Assembly: GCA_013180625.2 (NCBI GenBank)
Contig: SNVD02005014.1
Span: 124,001 to 188,000 of the forward strand
Length of the DNA stretch: 64,000 bases
Reading direction: 5' to 3'
DNA from: Boswellia sacra
Taxonomy: Eukaryota; Streptophyta; Magnoliopsida; Sapindales; Burseraceae
Both the position numbers and the translations under genes were made by a program. The notes beneath the pieces are model-generated. The model saw only the letters and a list, made by a program, of their open reading frames with translations. It did not search any database and was not told where the DNA came from. This document shows, piece after piece, positions 13,328-25,834 of this stretch (positions are counted from its first letter, which is position 1; the number at the start of each line of letters is the position of its first letter).

Positions 13328-14011
13328 CATTTGATCAAAAAGTAATTTATACTGCCACTCTCAATATTTGAACGAAATTACACTCTTTTTCTAACATTCA
13401 ATGAAGTAACATATAGACTCTTAATTTTTAAATACCGTTAATCCATTCATTAAACATATTACAGGAAGACAATTTTATCCTTATTTATATTATAAGATTT
13501 TTTTATTTATTTCTTTTTATAAAGGAGATAAATTTTAAAAACACCAATGGGACTCGAAAAATTAATATTTCTTAAAATTTTATAGAAAATGGTTTGTATA
13601 GATAGTTTGTAAAAAGTGATTTTTAAAAATAAAAATTAAAAAGAAAATGGTTTGTAGATAAATGAAAATAATAGTCTAACTGGTTTTCTTTCTAATTTTT
13701 ATTTTTTTAAAATTTATATTTTTTAAAAACAAAATTAAAAAGAAAATGGTTTGTAAATAAACTATTTAAAAAAATAGTTTGTAAATAAAAATTAATGTTT
13801 TAAAAATTTTATTCGTTACAAAGAGAAATAAATAAATAAATCTTATAACGTAAATAAGGGTAAAATTGTATTTCTATAATGTGTTTAATAGATTGACTAA
13901 TAATATTTGAAAATTAAGAGTCTTTATGTTACTTTGCTGAAAGTTCGAGAAAAAGTGTTACTTTGTTCAAACGTTTGGAGTAACGATATTAATTACTCTT
14001 TGACCAAAATG
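13328..14011. mobile_element. Foldback element with TIRs of nearly 200 bp
   Basis: The left arm (about 13328-13520) and right arm (about 13820-14011) are inverted copies of each other. Matching blocks include CATTT-GATCAAAAAGTAATT against CATTTTGGTCAAAGAGTAATT, then the GACTCTTAATTTT and TTATAAGATTT stretches in the same order. The middle is A/T-rich with several repeats of the GAAAATGGTTTGTA type. There is no coding capacity and no evident target duplication. Confidence 0.75.
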
Positions 14012-14929
14012 CCTTCTTTGATTACAACCATTTTGGTTCTTTTAACATTTAACAAATGCGATAAGGTCATTAACAGGTAAGGCAACTCAACTTAGAATTC
14101 TGCCAGAGGGTGTAAATGGGCCTGAAATCAATTAATTGAGGAAAAATATGAAAGAACTCTTATTGCACGAAGATCAACTATTTCCTTCCTAAATTTCGTT
14201 AACCAGGATAAATTATTGGTAATTAAGTAAAAAGATAAAACATATGAAGAGAGATAAATTTGTTGGAGCTATGATAACAAGGGACTTAAAGGAAAAAGAA
14301 AAAACCGAGGAAGGATATTTTCGAAATTATACGAATATGTTCATGTATTAATTATTTTTTAAGAAATTTTATTTAGATAGGACTTGGAAAGAGACTCGAT
14401 TTAGCTTAAATAACGACACTCAGCGATTAGGAATTCAAAGCCCAACAAACAACAATATTTTATGAATTAAAACGGGCTCTTACTGTCCAATTACAAGTTG
14501 AAAAAATTAATAAAAATCTCAATTTGATTATTCTCTCTCTTTTTTTCAATGATTAAAATTTTGTGAGTGGTCAGGTGATTGAGACGCAGAGAACAAAAAT
14601 TGACCGCTTCGTATTAGCCACAAGCCAAGTCCACGTCAGCCAAAAAAAATTAAATTCGAGGCACGTGTTCTAGAGGAAATCACGTGACATACCCAACTGC
14701 CCAATTAAAGAGCAGTGAGCACAAAGCCAGCGCAAAGACCAGCCAAAGACTTCGAGAAAGATTGACAATCATTTCACAAATCTAGACACGTTTATATTAT
14801 TAATTTACACAAAATGCCATTCAGGCTCAATTTAGTAAGAACCAAAGTCCCACTACTAACATGCGCCTCCATTCCACCGAAGCCAATCGCCGCTCCCGCC
14901 GCAAAGCGGCCAACAGAAAATTTTCAATT
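14012..14929. other. Intergenic with a G-box pair
   Basis: This is the 3' flank of the At5g23160-like gene. It is AT-rich but holds ACGT-core motifs at 14631-14686: CCACGTCAGC, CACGTG (14662-14667) and CACGTG (14681-14686). No transcript start or coding exon could be assigned to these motifs. Confidence 0.4.
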
Positions 14930-16083
14930 TCACAATGTGGAAGCTCTGTGATTCCTCTCCAGAAGCCCTTCCAGAACCACCTTCTTCTTATACTGTTCAG
15001 AATTCAAGTCAACATCATCGGAATTCTTATCATCACCATTATTGCTCTGAGTTCTCAAACGAGCCACGAAGTAGAACCATGCAGACGTGCAGACGACGGC
15101 GCACAATCGTCCCCACACAAGCATTATTATGAGAATCACCATGAGTACAGACATACCCACCAAGGGATCGAGCCTTCTCGCCGTCCCGTCATTGTTCTGC
15201 CGAGTAGTTTTTGTTTTGGCAAGAGATCTTGACGGCGAGTCGACGTTGACAGACGGCGGAGGCATGGACACCGAGTGCGCTAACATGGAGGCTCGATTTG
15301 GTTTCGACGAACCAAGTTGGGTTTGGTTCAACCCGGTTAATGATCTTCTTGAAGTTTTGAGTAATCTCTTCGGCCCACAAGTCTCTTCCCTGCCTGAATC
15401 CGCCAAGTGATCATTCGATTTCCGATTCTGTACGGCGCCGTTTTGATCAGGTCCGACATCTCTTGTCTGAAAAACTAATTTAAATTAAAAACTTACAAAA
15501 ATAAATAAATAAATAAATAAAAGCCAGTTTGATCAAACCCTATAAGTGCACATACCTGTTCAAGTATCTCCTTTGGGGCTTGAAGTAGTGCTTGATCTTT
15601 ACTGAAAAATTTGGCAACTTTTGGAGTTTGACGATCAAACGGCTTCGTTTTACTGCTTATTTGTCGGTTCTGAATCTTCTGATCACGTTTCTTCAATAAC
15701 TTGTAAGCGTTCAACCATTTCATCTTCGACGACTTTGCATTCGTTGTATGAGTATTATTACTCTTATTATCATTATCCACGTTATGCTCAGACTGCTCTT
15801 GCTGATGATGATGATCATGATCTGCAGCGCTTTCCTCAGTGGTGTGATGATGATGATCAATAGGCACCGTTTTGCTACCTGACTTGTTAATATTCTTCAT
15901 AACAACTTTTGACCAAGACAACAACCCAGTATCTTTCTTCTTCTTGGTGTTAATATTATAAACGGATTGTTCAACTTTCTCGGATTCTTTTACTTTCTGG
16001 GAAAACCCAAAGCAGGCGAGAAAGCAAGAGTTTGATGATCTGGGTTTATTGTTATTCGGGTTCTGGTTAGTTTGTGATGCCAT
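14930..16083 (-). CDS. Single-pass membrane protein like Arabidopsis At5g23160, function unknown
   Basis: Two exons (15556-16083 and 14930-15466) joined between codons give 354 residues. The N-terminus is polar with a short Cys/Phe patch (NSCFLACFGFSQKV) followed by LLSWSKVVMKN. The middle is low-complexity, rich in His, Asn, Asp and Ser (DHHHH, DHDHHHQQEQ), then a lysine-rich part. Exon 2 carries a Ser/Arg-rich linker and one strong hydrophobic segment (VGMSVLMVILIIMLVWG), followed by a second moderately hydrophobic stretch ending WFYFVARL, then an acidic, charged tail. The overall plan and the position beside CLPP2 and HUA2 match the family named after At5g23160; that identity is from memory. 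No enzymatic motif is visible. Splice sites are GT-AG. Confidence 0.82.
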
Positions 16084-19000
16084 TGCGGAGAGAAAGAGAT
16101 GAACAACAAACGAGAAGTCGGCATGGATTGGAGGGAGGACTTTGAACAGATGAGAGAGGGAGCGGTTGAGTTCTTTAAGTCGCTATAAGTAACTTACATA
16201 ATGGCTCTTATTATAATATTCTAATCTAATCAGCAATTGATAAAGAATCGGTCATTTATATATTTTCTTAGAAAATGCGTCAACGGAAAATTTCACTAAC
16301 ACCCTTGACGTTTGTTTAACCGGTTATGACTAACTACATCAAAAATATTTTAACAATCTCCTTTCTAAGTGTAGCAGTTAGTCCAGGTTTAAATAGTTAA
16401 ATGCTTATATAATTTTCTTCAATTATGAAAACTAATATTTATGAATTAAAATATCTATGCAAATCATTTTCCATAATTTTCACTTAAATTTTTTGCCTCG
16501 ATTGTATTTTCATGTAGTTAAGTGAAGTTTAAATTTTAATTAATCATTGAAGTACTTATTTTAATAATAATACTCATTTTAAAAAATAAAATTAAGACGT
16601 ATTTAAACAGTGGTTGTCGGAAGTATTTTTAATTGTGTCTATATAGTATATAATACAGCTTCGCTTGTTTAGCTCTCTAATATCCAAGTGTTCTAGAATC
16701 AAACTTTAATACCTATATTTTAGAAAAAAAAAATTAACTTTTGTATATTAATTTGTTTATTTTAAATAAAAAGGACCAAAATGTTAATTTTTAAAATGCT
16801 TAGAGGCAAAAAGTAGTTGTACAAAGTTGATAAATGTGTAATAGAGTTGGCTTTCAACTGATAAGTATAAACAGTGGGTGCGGTCGGGAGAGATGACTTT
16901 AGACTTTGTAGGCAGAGTCGCTGTTCTTACACGTTTACATCCTGTCCACGTTTTCACTTTTCACGTTACCTCAATGAAATTGAATTCTGCACCACTTGTG
17001 TACATGCTTTGTCGTGTACAGTTAATCAGTATTCATGTTCATCCGCCGCTAACAGTAAAATTCTTTTTCAGCCCTTGCAGTTCTAGAAATTTCTCCAACC
17101 CCCATTTAGCTTGTCAACCACAAAGCAAAGTTAGGTTGAGTCTAGACTCTAGTGAACATATCACATTAAATTTATACTCATCTATTGATATGCTACTAGA
17201 CATAAATTAATTTTCTTTTATCTACCTAACTAGAACTGTGATTGATTGGTTTTAAAATAAACACATTTTTTGAGTCGTGTCTGGATGAGATTTTATGATG
17301 TGTATCAAATATTAAAAAAAAAATATTACTAATTGGGATAGTTACTACACTAATATGTAACACTTTGGTTTTATAAAAATTGAGAACTCTTTTGAGTTAT
17401 GACTATTGAGATCCCAAAGATAAAATTGTGAGGGTTGGTTCAAAATAAATAAAATATTTAAAAAGACCTTGAATAATTACATATGAAATTTCATAAATTC
17501 GATACTTATTATTTGATTAAATATAAAATCGTAATAATAAATTACGGTTGACAATTTATATGATCTAATAAAGCTATAAAATAATGTCTACATAAAAAAT
17601 ATTGGAAGTGCATCAAACTATTTCGCATAGTTGTTAATGAACAGAAAAAAAAACATTTACATCTCCAACAATAAAAGGTTTAATAAAAATGTAAAAAATA
17701 ATATATGTACGACTATTGAATTTGCCTAAAAGTGTAGGAAATGTTTAAAATGCAAAGCTAATATTTTTAATTTTAAATATTTTTCACATAAATTATTTTG
17801 TTGATCCATTGTTTAATTTGTTAACTTGATTAATTGGAGGGAAAAGATTCGAATTCTAAGAGTCATAGGGGGTTAATAGAATTAATCAAAAGAGATGGGT
17901 GGGAAGGAAATGAAACGATGACATCGCTAGAGGTTAAAAGAAACCGTTGGTAATTTGTCAACCAACTATTTGCTTATTATTATTTGTTTCATTTTCCTAT
18001 GTTTGTGACACATAGTGCGCCCTCGGTATTATTTTTGTAAACGAGTTTTGTATTTGTCAACTCCATAATTTGATTTTTGAAAATGTTTTTAAAAAGCAAT
18101 AATCATTTTTTTCAAAGTTTGTTTCTAAAAAATTTCTTTATTGGTTTTATATCTTATTTTGTAAAAATAGAAACAATATGGTGGCATAATTAGATTATTT
18201 ATTTTGTTTTAAAATTTATTATTATTACTCAATTTTTTTATAAGATGTAAGAAAATAACCAAGTTTTAAGGGATTATTTGGGAAGAAATTTTTTTTTTTT
18301 AACATCTAACTACCCGTTAAGCCATAATGCATTGACAGGTAGGCACGCTTTTTTTTTTTTTTGTAAGGATATTTTTATCCACAATTGAATTTGACTAAAT
18401 AATCAAATAAAACATTAAACTTGTTATTTTTTAAAACATCCCCTAAACTTTGTTTATTTATCTTAGTTTCTGATTTTTTTAATATAATATTTAAGTTTGA
18501 TTCATGATAAGGTATTCATATATTTTAAAATTTGATTATTTTTTGTTTTTTAAAGCAAGAGAATCAAATATTGTAAAATAGATTACACAATAGGTTGGTG
18601 CTAACTCTAAGCCTTGAAATTACTAGAAGGAATGAGGCCACGTCTCTCCACCCTACACATGCCGTGGTTTGGTTTTCATTTAAAACGAGAACTAATCCAC
18701 TACCATTAGTCAAGCCATAGAAAAACTTTATATTAGGGTTTGCATTGTTATCATTTTACTATACAACTTTCAAATTGCTTACTAGTGTTGCTTTATACAA
18801 TGTTTTTTATGTTTAATGTTTATCTTTATCCATCTAATTAATTTGCTTATTGACGTGTGATTGTAAAAGAACCATTGATCGAGTTTATCATTTATTATTT
18901 TTTAAACGAATGCATATATGGTTAGGTTTTATTTGATTGTCAGTATTCCCCCCTCAAGATTTTTCTTGATAATCAATTATGGTATAAGATTCGGAAAATT

Positions 19001-19444
19001 ATAGACTTCTAGAATTACCAATAAGGTGCAAAACGATAAAAAGAAATGTTGTGATCAAATTTTTCTATATGAATTGACGTAGCGTTATTATCTGATTAAC
19101 ACGTGATCTTTTTTATTTATCATATTTAGATGTAAAATTTTATTTTTAAATCACATCGCGTGTAAATGTTTTATGATCTTATAAAGGATTTAAATATATA
19201 GCAGGTTATTCAATAATTCTCATTATTGTCTTAGCATGATAATTTGTATCTTAAGCAAACATTTAAAACTTTAAACTCTTAATTTGGAGAGAAGAAAAAA
19301 AAGTTAGACATAATTTTTTTCTTCAAATAATTAATTATTGTAGCTAGTAATATGCATGCATGTAATCAAAGAATGTCGTTTTTAGATACAACACCAATAA
19401 TGTATTTTGTAGTATATGATTTAATCTTAATTATATTGTTAAAT

Positions 19445-19481
<37 letters not shown>

Positions 19482-22249
19482 TTAAAGTATAAACCAACAG
19501 AAGGATCAAATATTTGATCTTTGAATGGGTAGTTTTTGAAATATTCAAAAACTTATAAATATATTTTTTTGGAATTTTAATTATTTTATGAATTTAATAC
19601 GTGATGGATGATAGTGAAAGAAATTAAGGGAGCAGCCACTGTTTATAACCATATTTTTCTTATAGACATCGATCGTGGAGCCCAATATCTACTTCTTAAT
19701 ATTAATAACTGAGATATTATTAATCAATTTTAGAATAAAATATTTATATATATCATAATCATGCAACCAACCATTTGTCTTCATGAAATTTTTTAATTTT
19801 AAAAATATATAAAAAATTATGGATATTTATTTATGTCAAAAAAATTTTATAATGTGCTATACATGTGATAAATGTTAATTAATTTATTTTAATTTTTTAG
19901 TATGAGACAAGCAATATCGTGACCTATTCGTTAATATCGATGCATATTAAGAGCAATATTTAATTATTTATCTCAATAAAAAACAAAAAATTGACTCATT
20001 GATTTATCTATATATTTTTTACAATTATGTCTAGTTAAAATTTTTAAATTGGTTTATAGTTGCAATTTTAAAGTTTAACAAAATTATTTTATTTGCTTTT
20101 CATAGTCTTTGAAATAGTTAAAATTAATAGGTTCCTTAAGAGTTTATAGAATTTAATTATTATAGTATTTTTTTAATTACAAATTTAATAAGCATATATG
20201 TATATCCTTTTCACAATCTACTTTATCAACAGTGCTTATCCTTAATTACATCTTCAGTCTCTCCTTTACATTAAATTAATCTCATAATATTATTTAATAC
20301 AATTGAAAGCGGATAATTCTCAAGTCAATTGAGTTAGGTGATGAGAAAAAATCAGCAAAATAAATTCTCAAATATTATGCAAAGAATTAGGTGTCCACAT
20401 TGAATAATATGTTGCCTAAAAGCCACATACATAAAGCCAAAGGACTGCCATAAAATTGCTTTTAGATTTGAAAAAATTAATAAGAAATTTTATAATATTA
20501 TTGATTCATTTACATTATCGAAAATATATACTAAACTAAACCCTCTTTTAGGCAATAAATACTATAATTTATTCTGAAAAGAAAAAATCTGAATTTCTAG
20601 ATTGATAACGTAAGGAATCTAAGAATACACAAGCGCTAACCTGTCAGGATTGACCAGATTAATAATTCTACGTTGTCGTATGTTTAATTAAATGGGGATT
20701 TGTTATACTAAACTGAAATGTTCAGAAAATGATGTGCAGAGAGATTTGGATTTGCAAACAGCTGTGTTGACAGTTTGTTGTTCATTTTTGAAAGGACGTA
20801 CAAGAGAAGAAGAATCAGAGAAATTAAATTTAAGTTTCATTGTCATGACACGCTCATGACTTTGTAAACAATACTTTGTTCAAGTAATATTTCATATTTT
20901 ATTAGGTAATTGACACATTCCTTCCTTAACGTTTGAAAATTTGCTAGTTACACCCCTTATGACGGCTAATGAATTGTAAAACCTAATTGAGTAGAGGTAA
21001 CATTGTTAATTTTTATGTATGATATTTAAAATAAGTGGTTAAAAAAAAACAAAACGAGAAAGAAAAAAAAAGAAACAAATATATTAATCATTTTTTAGTT
21101 GCTTATGACCCTAGAGATATAGGGTGTCGTTACAAAGTATTAAGTGGAGAAACATTATCAATATAATCAAAGCCGCCACGCTTATTTATCTAATGATATA
21201 TTTTGGTTTGCATTTAAGGTTACATGTTCTCATAATTATTATCAAAGGTTACCTTTATTTATTATCACTAAAATGAAGATACATAGAACTAAAAATGCCT
21301 CGAGCTATATTATATTCTAACTTCTAAGTGCATTATTGGCATTTATTATTTTCAACAAAAAGTTTCAGTTGGTTGAACAGTTAATATGTAAGAGAGGATA
21401 TATATCTTCTCAAACCTTCGAAGGCCTAAAGGAAATTATCCATTTTACTATTATTATTATTTTTTTTCAATTGCAACTTGAAATAAACTTAATTGAGAAA
21501 CCATTCCAAACTTGTTCAATAAGAAATGGAAATCAAATCCCAAGTCGCTTCTTGATGGAGATAATAAAAATCTCGATGGCTTGTCGTGAATACCATCTCC
21601 ATACAAACGTGACTCACATGCAACTCCCCTCACAAAATATTAATATAAGAAGATTTTCTTAGAAAAAAAATGATATATAATTGTTAAAATATTTATTCAT
21701 TAATTTAAGTTATTGGATCAGATGACTTTAAATAAGTGATTAAATTTTAAATATAATTGTTTGAAACTTTAATTATTAAAATTTGACAAAATAACAATAA
21801 TTATCGTTTTCGAGATGATGATGGTTAGAATTTATAACTTGTTATTAAAATCTTATTTAATAATTTAAGTTTTTAAATCAACTGATTTGATTTGAGAGAG
21901 CTTGTTGAAGTTTAAATATTATCATTGATTTTATCAACGAACCTTTAACTACTAACTAAAATTTTGAGGTATAAATATTATTCAATTAAAAATTAAAAAA
22001 TTGTACATTAGATTGATAGTAAATAAATAATAATAAAATAATAGTTTACTAGAAACCAAGGAAATTAATTAGAATTGCCAAATACCAAATGTTGATAGAA
22101 TAATAAAAGCTTTATTTACGAACAGTAAACATATAATTATTTTAGCAAGATACTAACATATGTAGATGATATAGCAACAACAACACTAAAATCAATGTCT
22201 AAAAGGTTGGTTATTATTATTTTTTTTAAGAAAATGGTTAGTGGGAATC
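16084..22249. other. AT-rich gene desert
   Basis: About 6 kb without a supportable gene. It holds A/T homopolymers, a (GT)n(TA)n microsatellite near 19445-19481 and scattered repeat-like AT DNA. A patch of more balanced composition at about 16870-17110 contains a 110-codon plus-strand ORF with no recognisable domain or splice context. The first 120 bases are the leader/promoter of the At5g23160-like gene. Confidence 0.5.
19445..19481. repeat. Compound (GT)n(TA)n microsatellite
   Basis: About nine GT units run directly into about ten TA units. Confidence 0.9.
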
Positions 22250-22720
22250 AAAGACATTTAAGTCAATTTTAACTTTAAAATAATAAATAATTCAATGATA
22301 TTTGAAAAATAATTTACCTTTAGTGGGACTTTAATTATTAGAAGTTAAATTTAATATATATTGGAATTAATTTATAAATTGAACTAAATATTTAAAAATA
22401 TCTATATGGGGCCTTAATCTAAAGTAGGCCCCATAGATGTAGTTGGCTTGTTGGCCCTATGCTTGAGCCCTCCACGTTTTTTGTGAAGGAACTAATAACA
22501 TAAATAATAAATATTATTAACGTGGATGAAGAACTTGAAATTAATATAAAAATTAAAATTGCATTTTTTTTCTTATTATTAAAAAATATATATTTAATTA
22601 TTATTAATTTAATCATGTCAAATAGCTAGGCCATTCAGCATAAATAAATTTTATTAGGGCCCATGAAGCCCACTATCTTTTTTTCTTTTCTCACTTATAA
22701 CCTTTTCGTGTTTAAACTAT
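22250..22720 (+). repeat. Degraded third copy of the NAC-block 3' flank
   Basis: This stretch aligns in order with the DNA downstream of both NAC genes (about 34680-34940 plus 35790-35940, and 54190-54640). Shared landmarks are GGGCTTTAATTATTAGAAG-like, ATATGGGGCC, a GGCTTGTT block, GCTCCACGTTTT, ATTATTAACGTGGA and TTTAATCATGTCA. Divergence is much greater than between copies A and B, and no NAC exons were found beside it. It lacks the hAT-like insertion of copy A. Confidence 0.65.
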
Positions 22721-23112
22721 TATTCCAATGTGTTTTCAAATGGGTCCCTTATATTATGGGACAGGTAACGTTATCCGTTTGGTACAACCATTTGACTCAA
22801 AGTCAAAAGGCCTAAGATTTCAATTGTTGGAAGATATGAGTACGACATTGCATCAACGAAATAAATTTATCCCTTCTAGGCAGGCTATTAATAACAACTC
22901 TAGCCTAAATTGAATGTTTTAGATGCAATCGGCGAGACTTATAATAAAATTCGTGGTGCAATTTTAATATGTGTTTGATTAGAATTTGAAAATCCATTGC
23001 ATGGAGTCCTTTTTATCTTATGAAATCGGTGTTTCGTTCACTAATATCAAAATATATTATCTCTTTCTTTCTAATAAAATTGTATATATTCAAAGATGAG
23101 CAATATTATATC

Positions 23113-23531
23113 TGTTATGGCCATAATAATATCGGGCCTCAATTATTTCTAATTCAGTAAACCCATTACTGAAGCCCATCATCTGGGCCTAATTATTTCA
23201 AATACAGTAAGCCCATTACTGTAGCCCATCATCTGGGTCCCACAATGGCCTATCCCGGCTCCTATATAAACACTCCGGATTATCGTTCAAGGTATGCACA
23301 CTTTTCTAAACTTACTCTCTCTCTAGATTTCCTTTACTTTTGAGAGCTTCTCTCTCTAGGAAATTCTCCCAGAAAATTCCGGAGTGCCGGACACTGACTT
23401 GAGCGTCGGAGGGTTCTCGCTGGCACCACCGCCGGCACCCATGACTGTTTTTCTTTGCTCGCAGGACTGGACCCGACGTACCACCCGAGCTCCGACCCGC
23501 TCCCCGGCCGTCCGGAAACCGTGCATCAACA
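23113..23531 (+). repeat. 5' LTR of the Tat-like element
   Basis: 419 bases, TGTTATGGCC...ATCAACA. It holds repeated AAGCCCATTACTG and CATCATCTGGG blocks and a TATA box (CTATATAAAC near 23264). The 3' LTR (406 bp) differs by scattered substitutions and small indels, so the insertion is not very recent. Confidence 0.9.
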
Positions 23532-23552
23532 GTTGGCGCCGTCTGTGGGAGC
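23532..23552 (+). promoter_or_regulatory. Primer-binding site, tRNA-Asp-like
   Basis: TTGGCGCCGTCTGTGGGAG follows the LTR directly. Its first bases (TGGCGCCGT) fit the 3' end of a plant tRNA-Asp, but the rest does not, so the priming tRNA is uncertain. Confidence 0.6.
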
Positions 23553-23607
23553 GACAATTTAAGCCTCTTTTAGTTGTTGCTCCCATCCAAATATACTCAA
23601 ACACATC

Positions 23608-24069
23608 ATGAGTCACGAATCTCAACACTCGACCTCTCTAGAGGTTGACGAAGAAATCGAGGTAGAAGCACCTCCCCAACGCCGAAGGGTAGTTGATACA
23701 GGGAGAGCATTGGTTATATCCTCTGGGGTGGGGCCTAACCTCAGGCAACCCCGACTCCCACTTAGAAGACCGAAGAAGGGTAAGACAAATCGGTTAACTA
23801 CCATGGAACATATCATGCGGAATTTCAGTGAACAGATGAATCGTATGGTGACTGTGTTCAATCAAGCATTTGGACAAAGTGCTCAGCAGGTTGCAAACAC
23901 TGCTGGGAATAACCTAATGAGTGCCATGATAATACCTAATGTCCCGACGGATGTCAATGGGCATCCTGACCTAGTCACCCAGACTTCTGGATTGCCTCGC
24001 CATCAGGTCATTCAACCAAATCTTCACCATCCTATTGTTCTCCATGCTGAATATTCACCTCACGCATGA
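23608..24069 (+). CDS. Gag-like N-terminal ORF of the Tat-like element (truncated)
   Basis: A 153-codon ORF begins with ATG (MSHESQHSTS) 76 bases after the 5' LTR, the expected place for gag. It is acidic and Gln/Asn-rich in the first part, has a basic stretch (RRPKKGKTNR) and a TMEHIMRNFSEQMNRM helix-like segment. No zinc knuckle or pol domain follows. From about 24030 the sequence becomes that of an unrelated element on the other strand, so the last residues are probably read-through. The gag assignment rests on position and general look. Confidence 0.55.
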   Translation: MSHESQHSTSLEVDEEIEVEAPPQRRRVVDTGRALVISSGVGPNLRQPRLPLRRPKKGKTNRLTTMEHIMRNFSEQMNRMVTVFNQAFGQSAQQVANTAGNNLMSAMIIPNVPTDVNGHPDLVTQTSGLPRHQVIQPNLHHPIVLHAEYSPHA

Positions 24070-25834
24070 ACTCCACCAATGTTCCGTGCAAAGTTGCAAT
24101 CTTAGCTCCATGCATCTCCGATTGCTCCATCAAGCTCCCCTTCTGTTGAGCTTGTGGTATGCCAACCAGCGCCTCTAACTGTGCCAATCTATCTTTGAGC
24201 GTCTCCCCAGACCTTATGCTCAAAAGATAACCAGAATGTGAGTAGGTAGAGACAAGTTACGCAAGATACATTAAACCCCCGTTTGGATGCCACTTTGGCC
24301 CTCGTAGCCAAACTGGACCTCTTCGCCAACTTGGCCCTCCTAGCCACCCTTGGCTCTCCTTGCCACAACCGAGCTCTGATACCACTTGTCACAGGACTTT
24401 TTTCTGATATACGGATTACCCTGCAATAGCGCTAAGCCCCCACTTAGCCAGTTACTTGATAAACCGCTTTGGAGGTTCTCACCGAAGTACGCGTAACTTA
24501 ACTCACAATTTTTCAAGAATCACACAAAAGGATTTACGGAAGCACCGACTTCCAACTTTTCTTTTTATTGCCTCAAAGAAAAGAACACAATCCGCCCCAA
24601 GATTGTGTGCTAGAAACACTCACAATGACACTCACACTAGCTACTCCGTTCGCTAAGTGTTTTCCCCTTGTGTCACTCTCTACCCCTGTAGAGTTCTACC
24701 TGGAGACCTCCCTCTGGAGTGTCTACCTATTTCCAGCCCACCATCTTGGTACATATATATAGCCAACCAACAACCCTGGTTGCTAGGTTCCATGTAGTTG
24801 ACATCCCCAACTGCTAGGCTAAGTGGCGCGCTTCTACGCTGCCGCATAATCCTCCACTCCTCCATAAGTGGAGATCATGGGAGTTAACTACCCGTAACTC
24901 CCCACTTCCTCTCATGGGTAGAACCACCCATGATTGAAGATCATGGCGTGGAAGTAACTCCCATGAGTAACTTCCCACTCCGGAAGTAACCACTTCGAGT
25001 AATTCCCCACTCCGCAAGTAACCACCTCGGGTAACTTCCCACTCCGTAGGAAGTAACCACCCGAGTAACTTTCCACTTCCCTCATGAGCATAACTACCCA
25101 TGAGTGGGATCATGGCATGGAATATGGGAATTAACTTCCCACTACCATTCCTATTCTCAAAGGACATGGTTGAGCCCTCTCAACCACTAAGTTAGTTGGG
25201 AAGTTACATTTCCTACACCTTAGGAAATAACTTTCACCCCACTACTTCAATATTTTTAGGAACCACAATCCTCTTGGATGTGTGCCATATTTTAAGCCCA
25301 TTAACACGCCCATATGTACCATGAACCGCTGCTGTGCGCCATGTCGCCCGATGCCATGCGCCATGTCGCCACTTTGTGGTGTGCTACCCGTGCGCATGCT
25401 TGCTACCCCGCAAGCGTCCCGGCCCGCATGCGTGCATGTGCTAGTGTCCATGTGCTACGTTGCCCCCAACGTGCGCGTAGCATCATTGTGTCGCGCCCAA
25501 CTCCCGTGTACGCTCCACACATCATGCCCGTAATCCGTACGTGCATGTTATCTCACTATGCCACGCCCATCTCATGTGCGTGCCATACTACGCTCGCTAC
25601 CAATGCATGCGTATTATTTCGTTGCGCTACACATCCCCCTGTGTCAGCGTTCACATTGCCTTGCGCTTCCCCTCGCGCATCAATGCCTCAATCACGCCAC
25701 ACAACGTCTCCACGCCTTGCTTAAGCACTCACCCATGTGCTTCTCGTGGGCATGCACCCTTGCAGCCCTTTCCAAGCCATGGCGTAGCGCAAGGCATGCT
25801 ATGCCAGCCATGTGCGAAAATCAAGGGTGTAACA
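24032..25834 (-). mobile_element. Truncated second LTR element nested on the minus strand
   Basis: On the minus strand an LTR runs from 25834 (TGTTACACCC) to 24387 (CCTGTGACA), followed after two bases by TGGTATCAGAGC (24373-24384), the initiator-Met-tRNA primer site. About 150 bases further an ORF begins MSIRSGETLKDRLAQLEAL (ATG at 24221-24223), which resembles the coiled-coil start of Ty3-type Gag proteins. The element stops near 24032, where the outer element's gag begins, so everything from mid-gag to the second LTR is missing. Confidence 0.7.
24387..25834 (-). repeat. LTR (about 1.45 kb) of the nested minus-strand element
   Basis: It begins TGTTACACCC and ends CCTGTGACA on the minus strand, next to the TGGTATCAGAGC primer site. 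It contains a TATATATATG promoter-like run near 24755, repeated GGGAAGTTACTC-type blocks (24950-25150) and a C/G-rich, CATGCG-rich half (25300-25800). Only one LTR is present. Overlapping ORFs on both strands here are compositional. Confidence 0.65.

Noticed and set aside
14861..15410. Plus-strand ORFs of up to 123 codons
   Set aside because: Antisense shadows of exon 2 of the At5g23160-like gene.
16878..17210. 110-codon plus-strand ORF
   Set aside because: No domain, no splice context; kept only as a low-interest patch.
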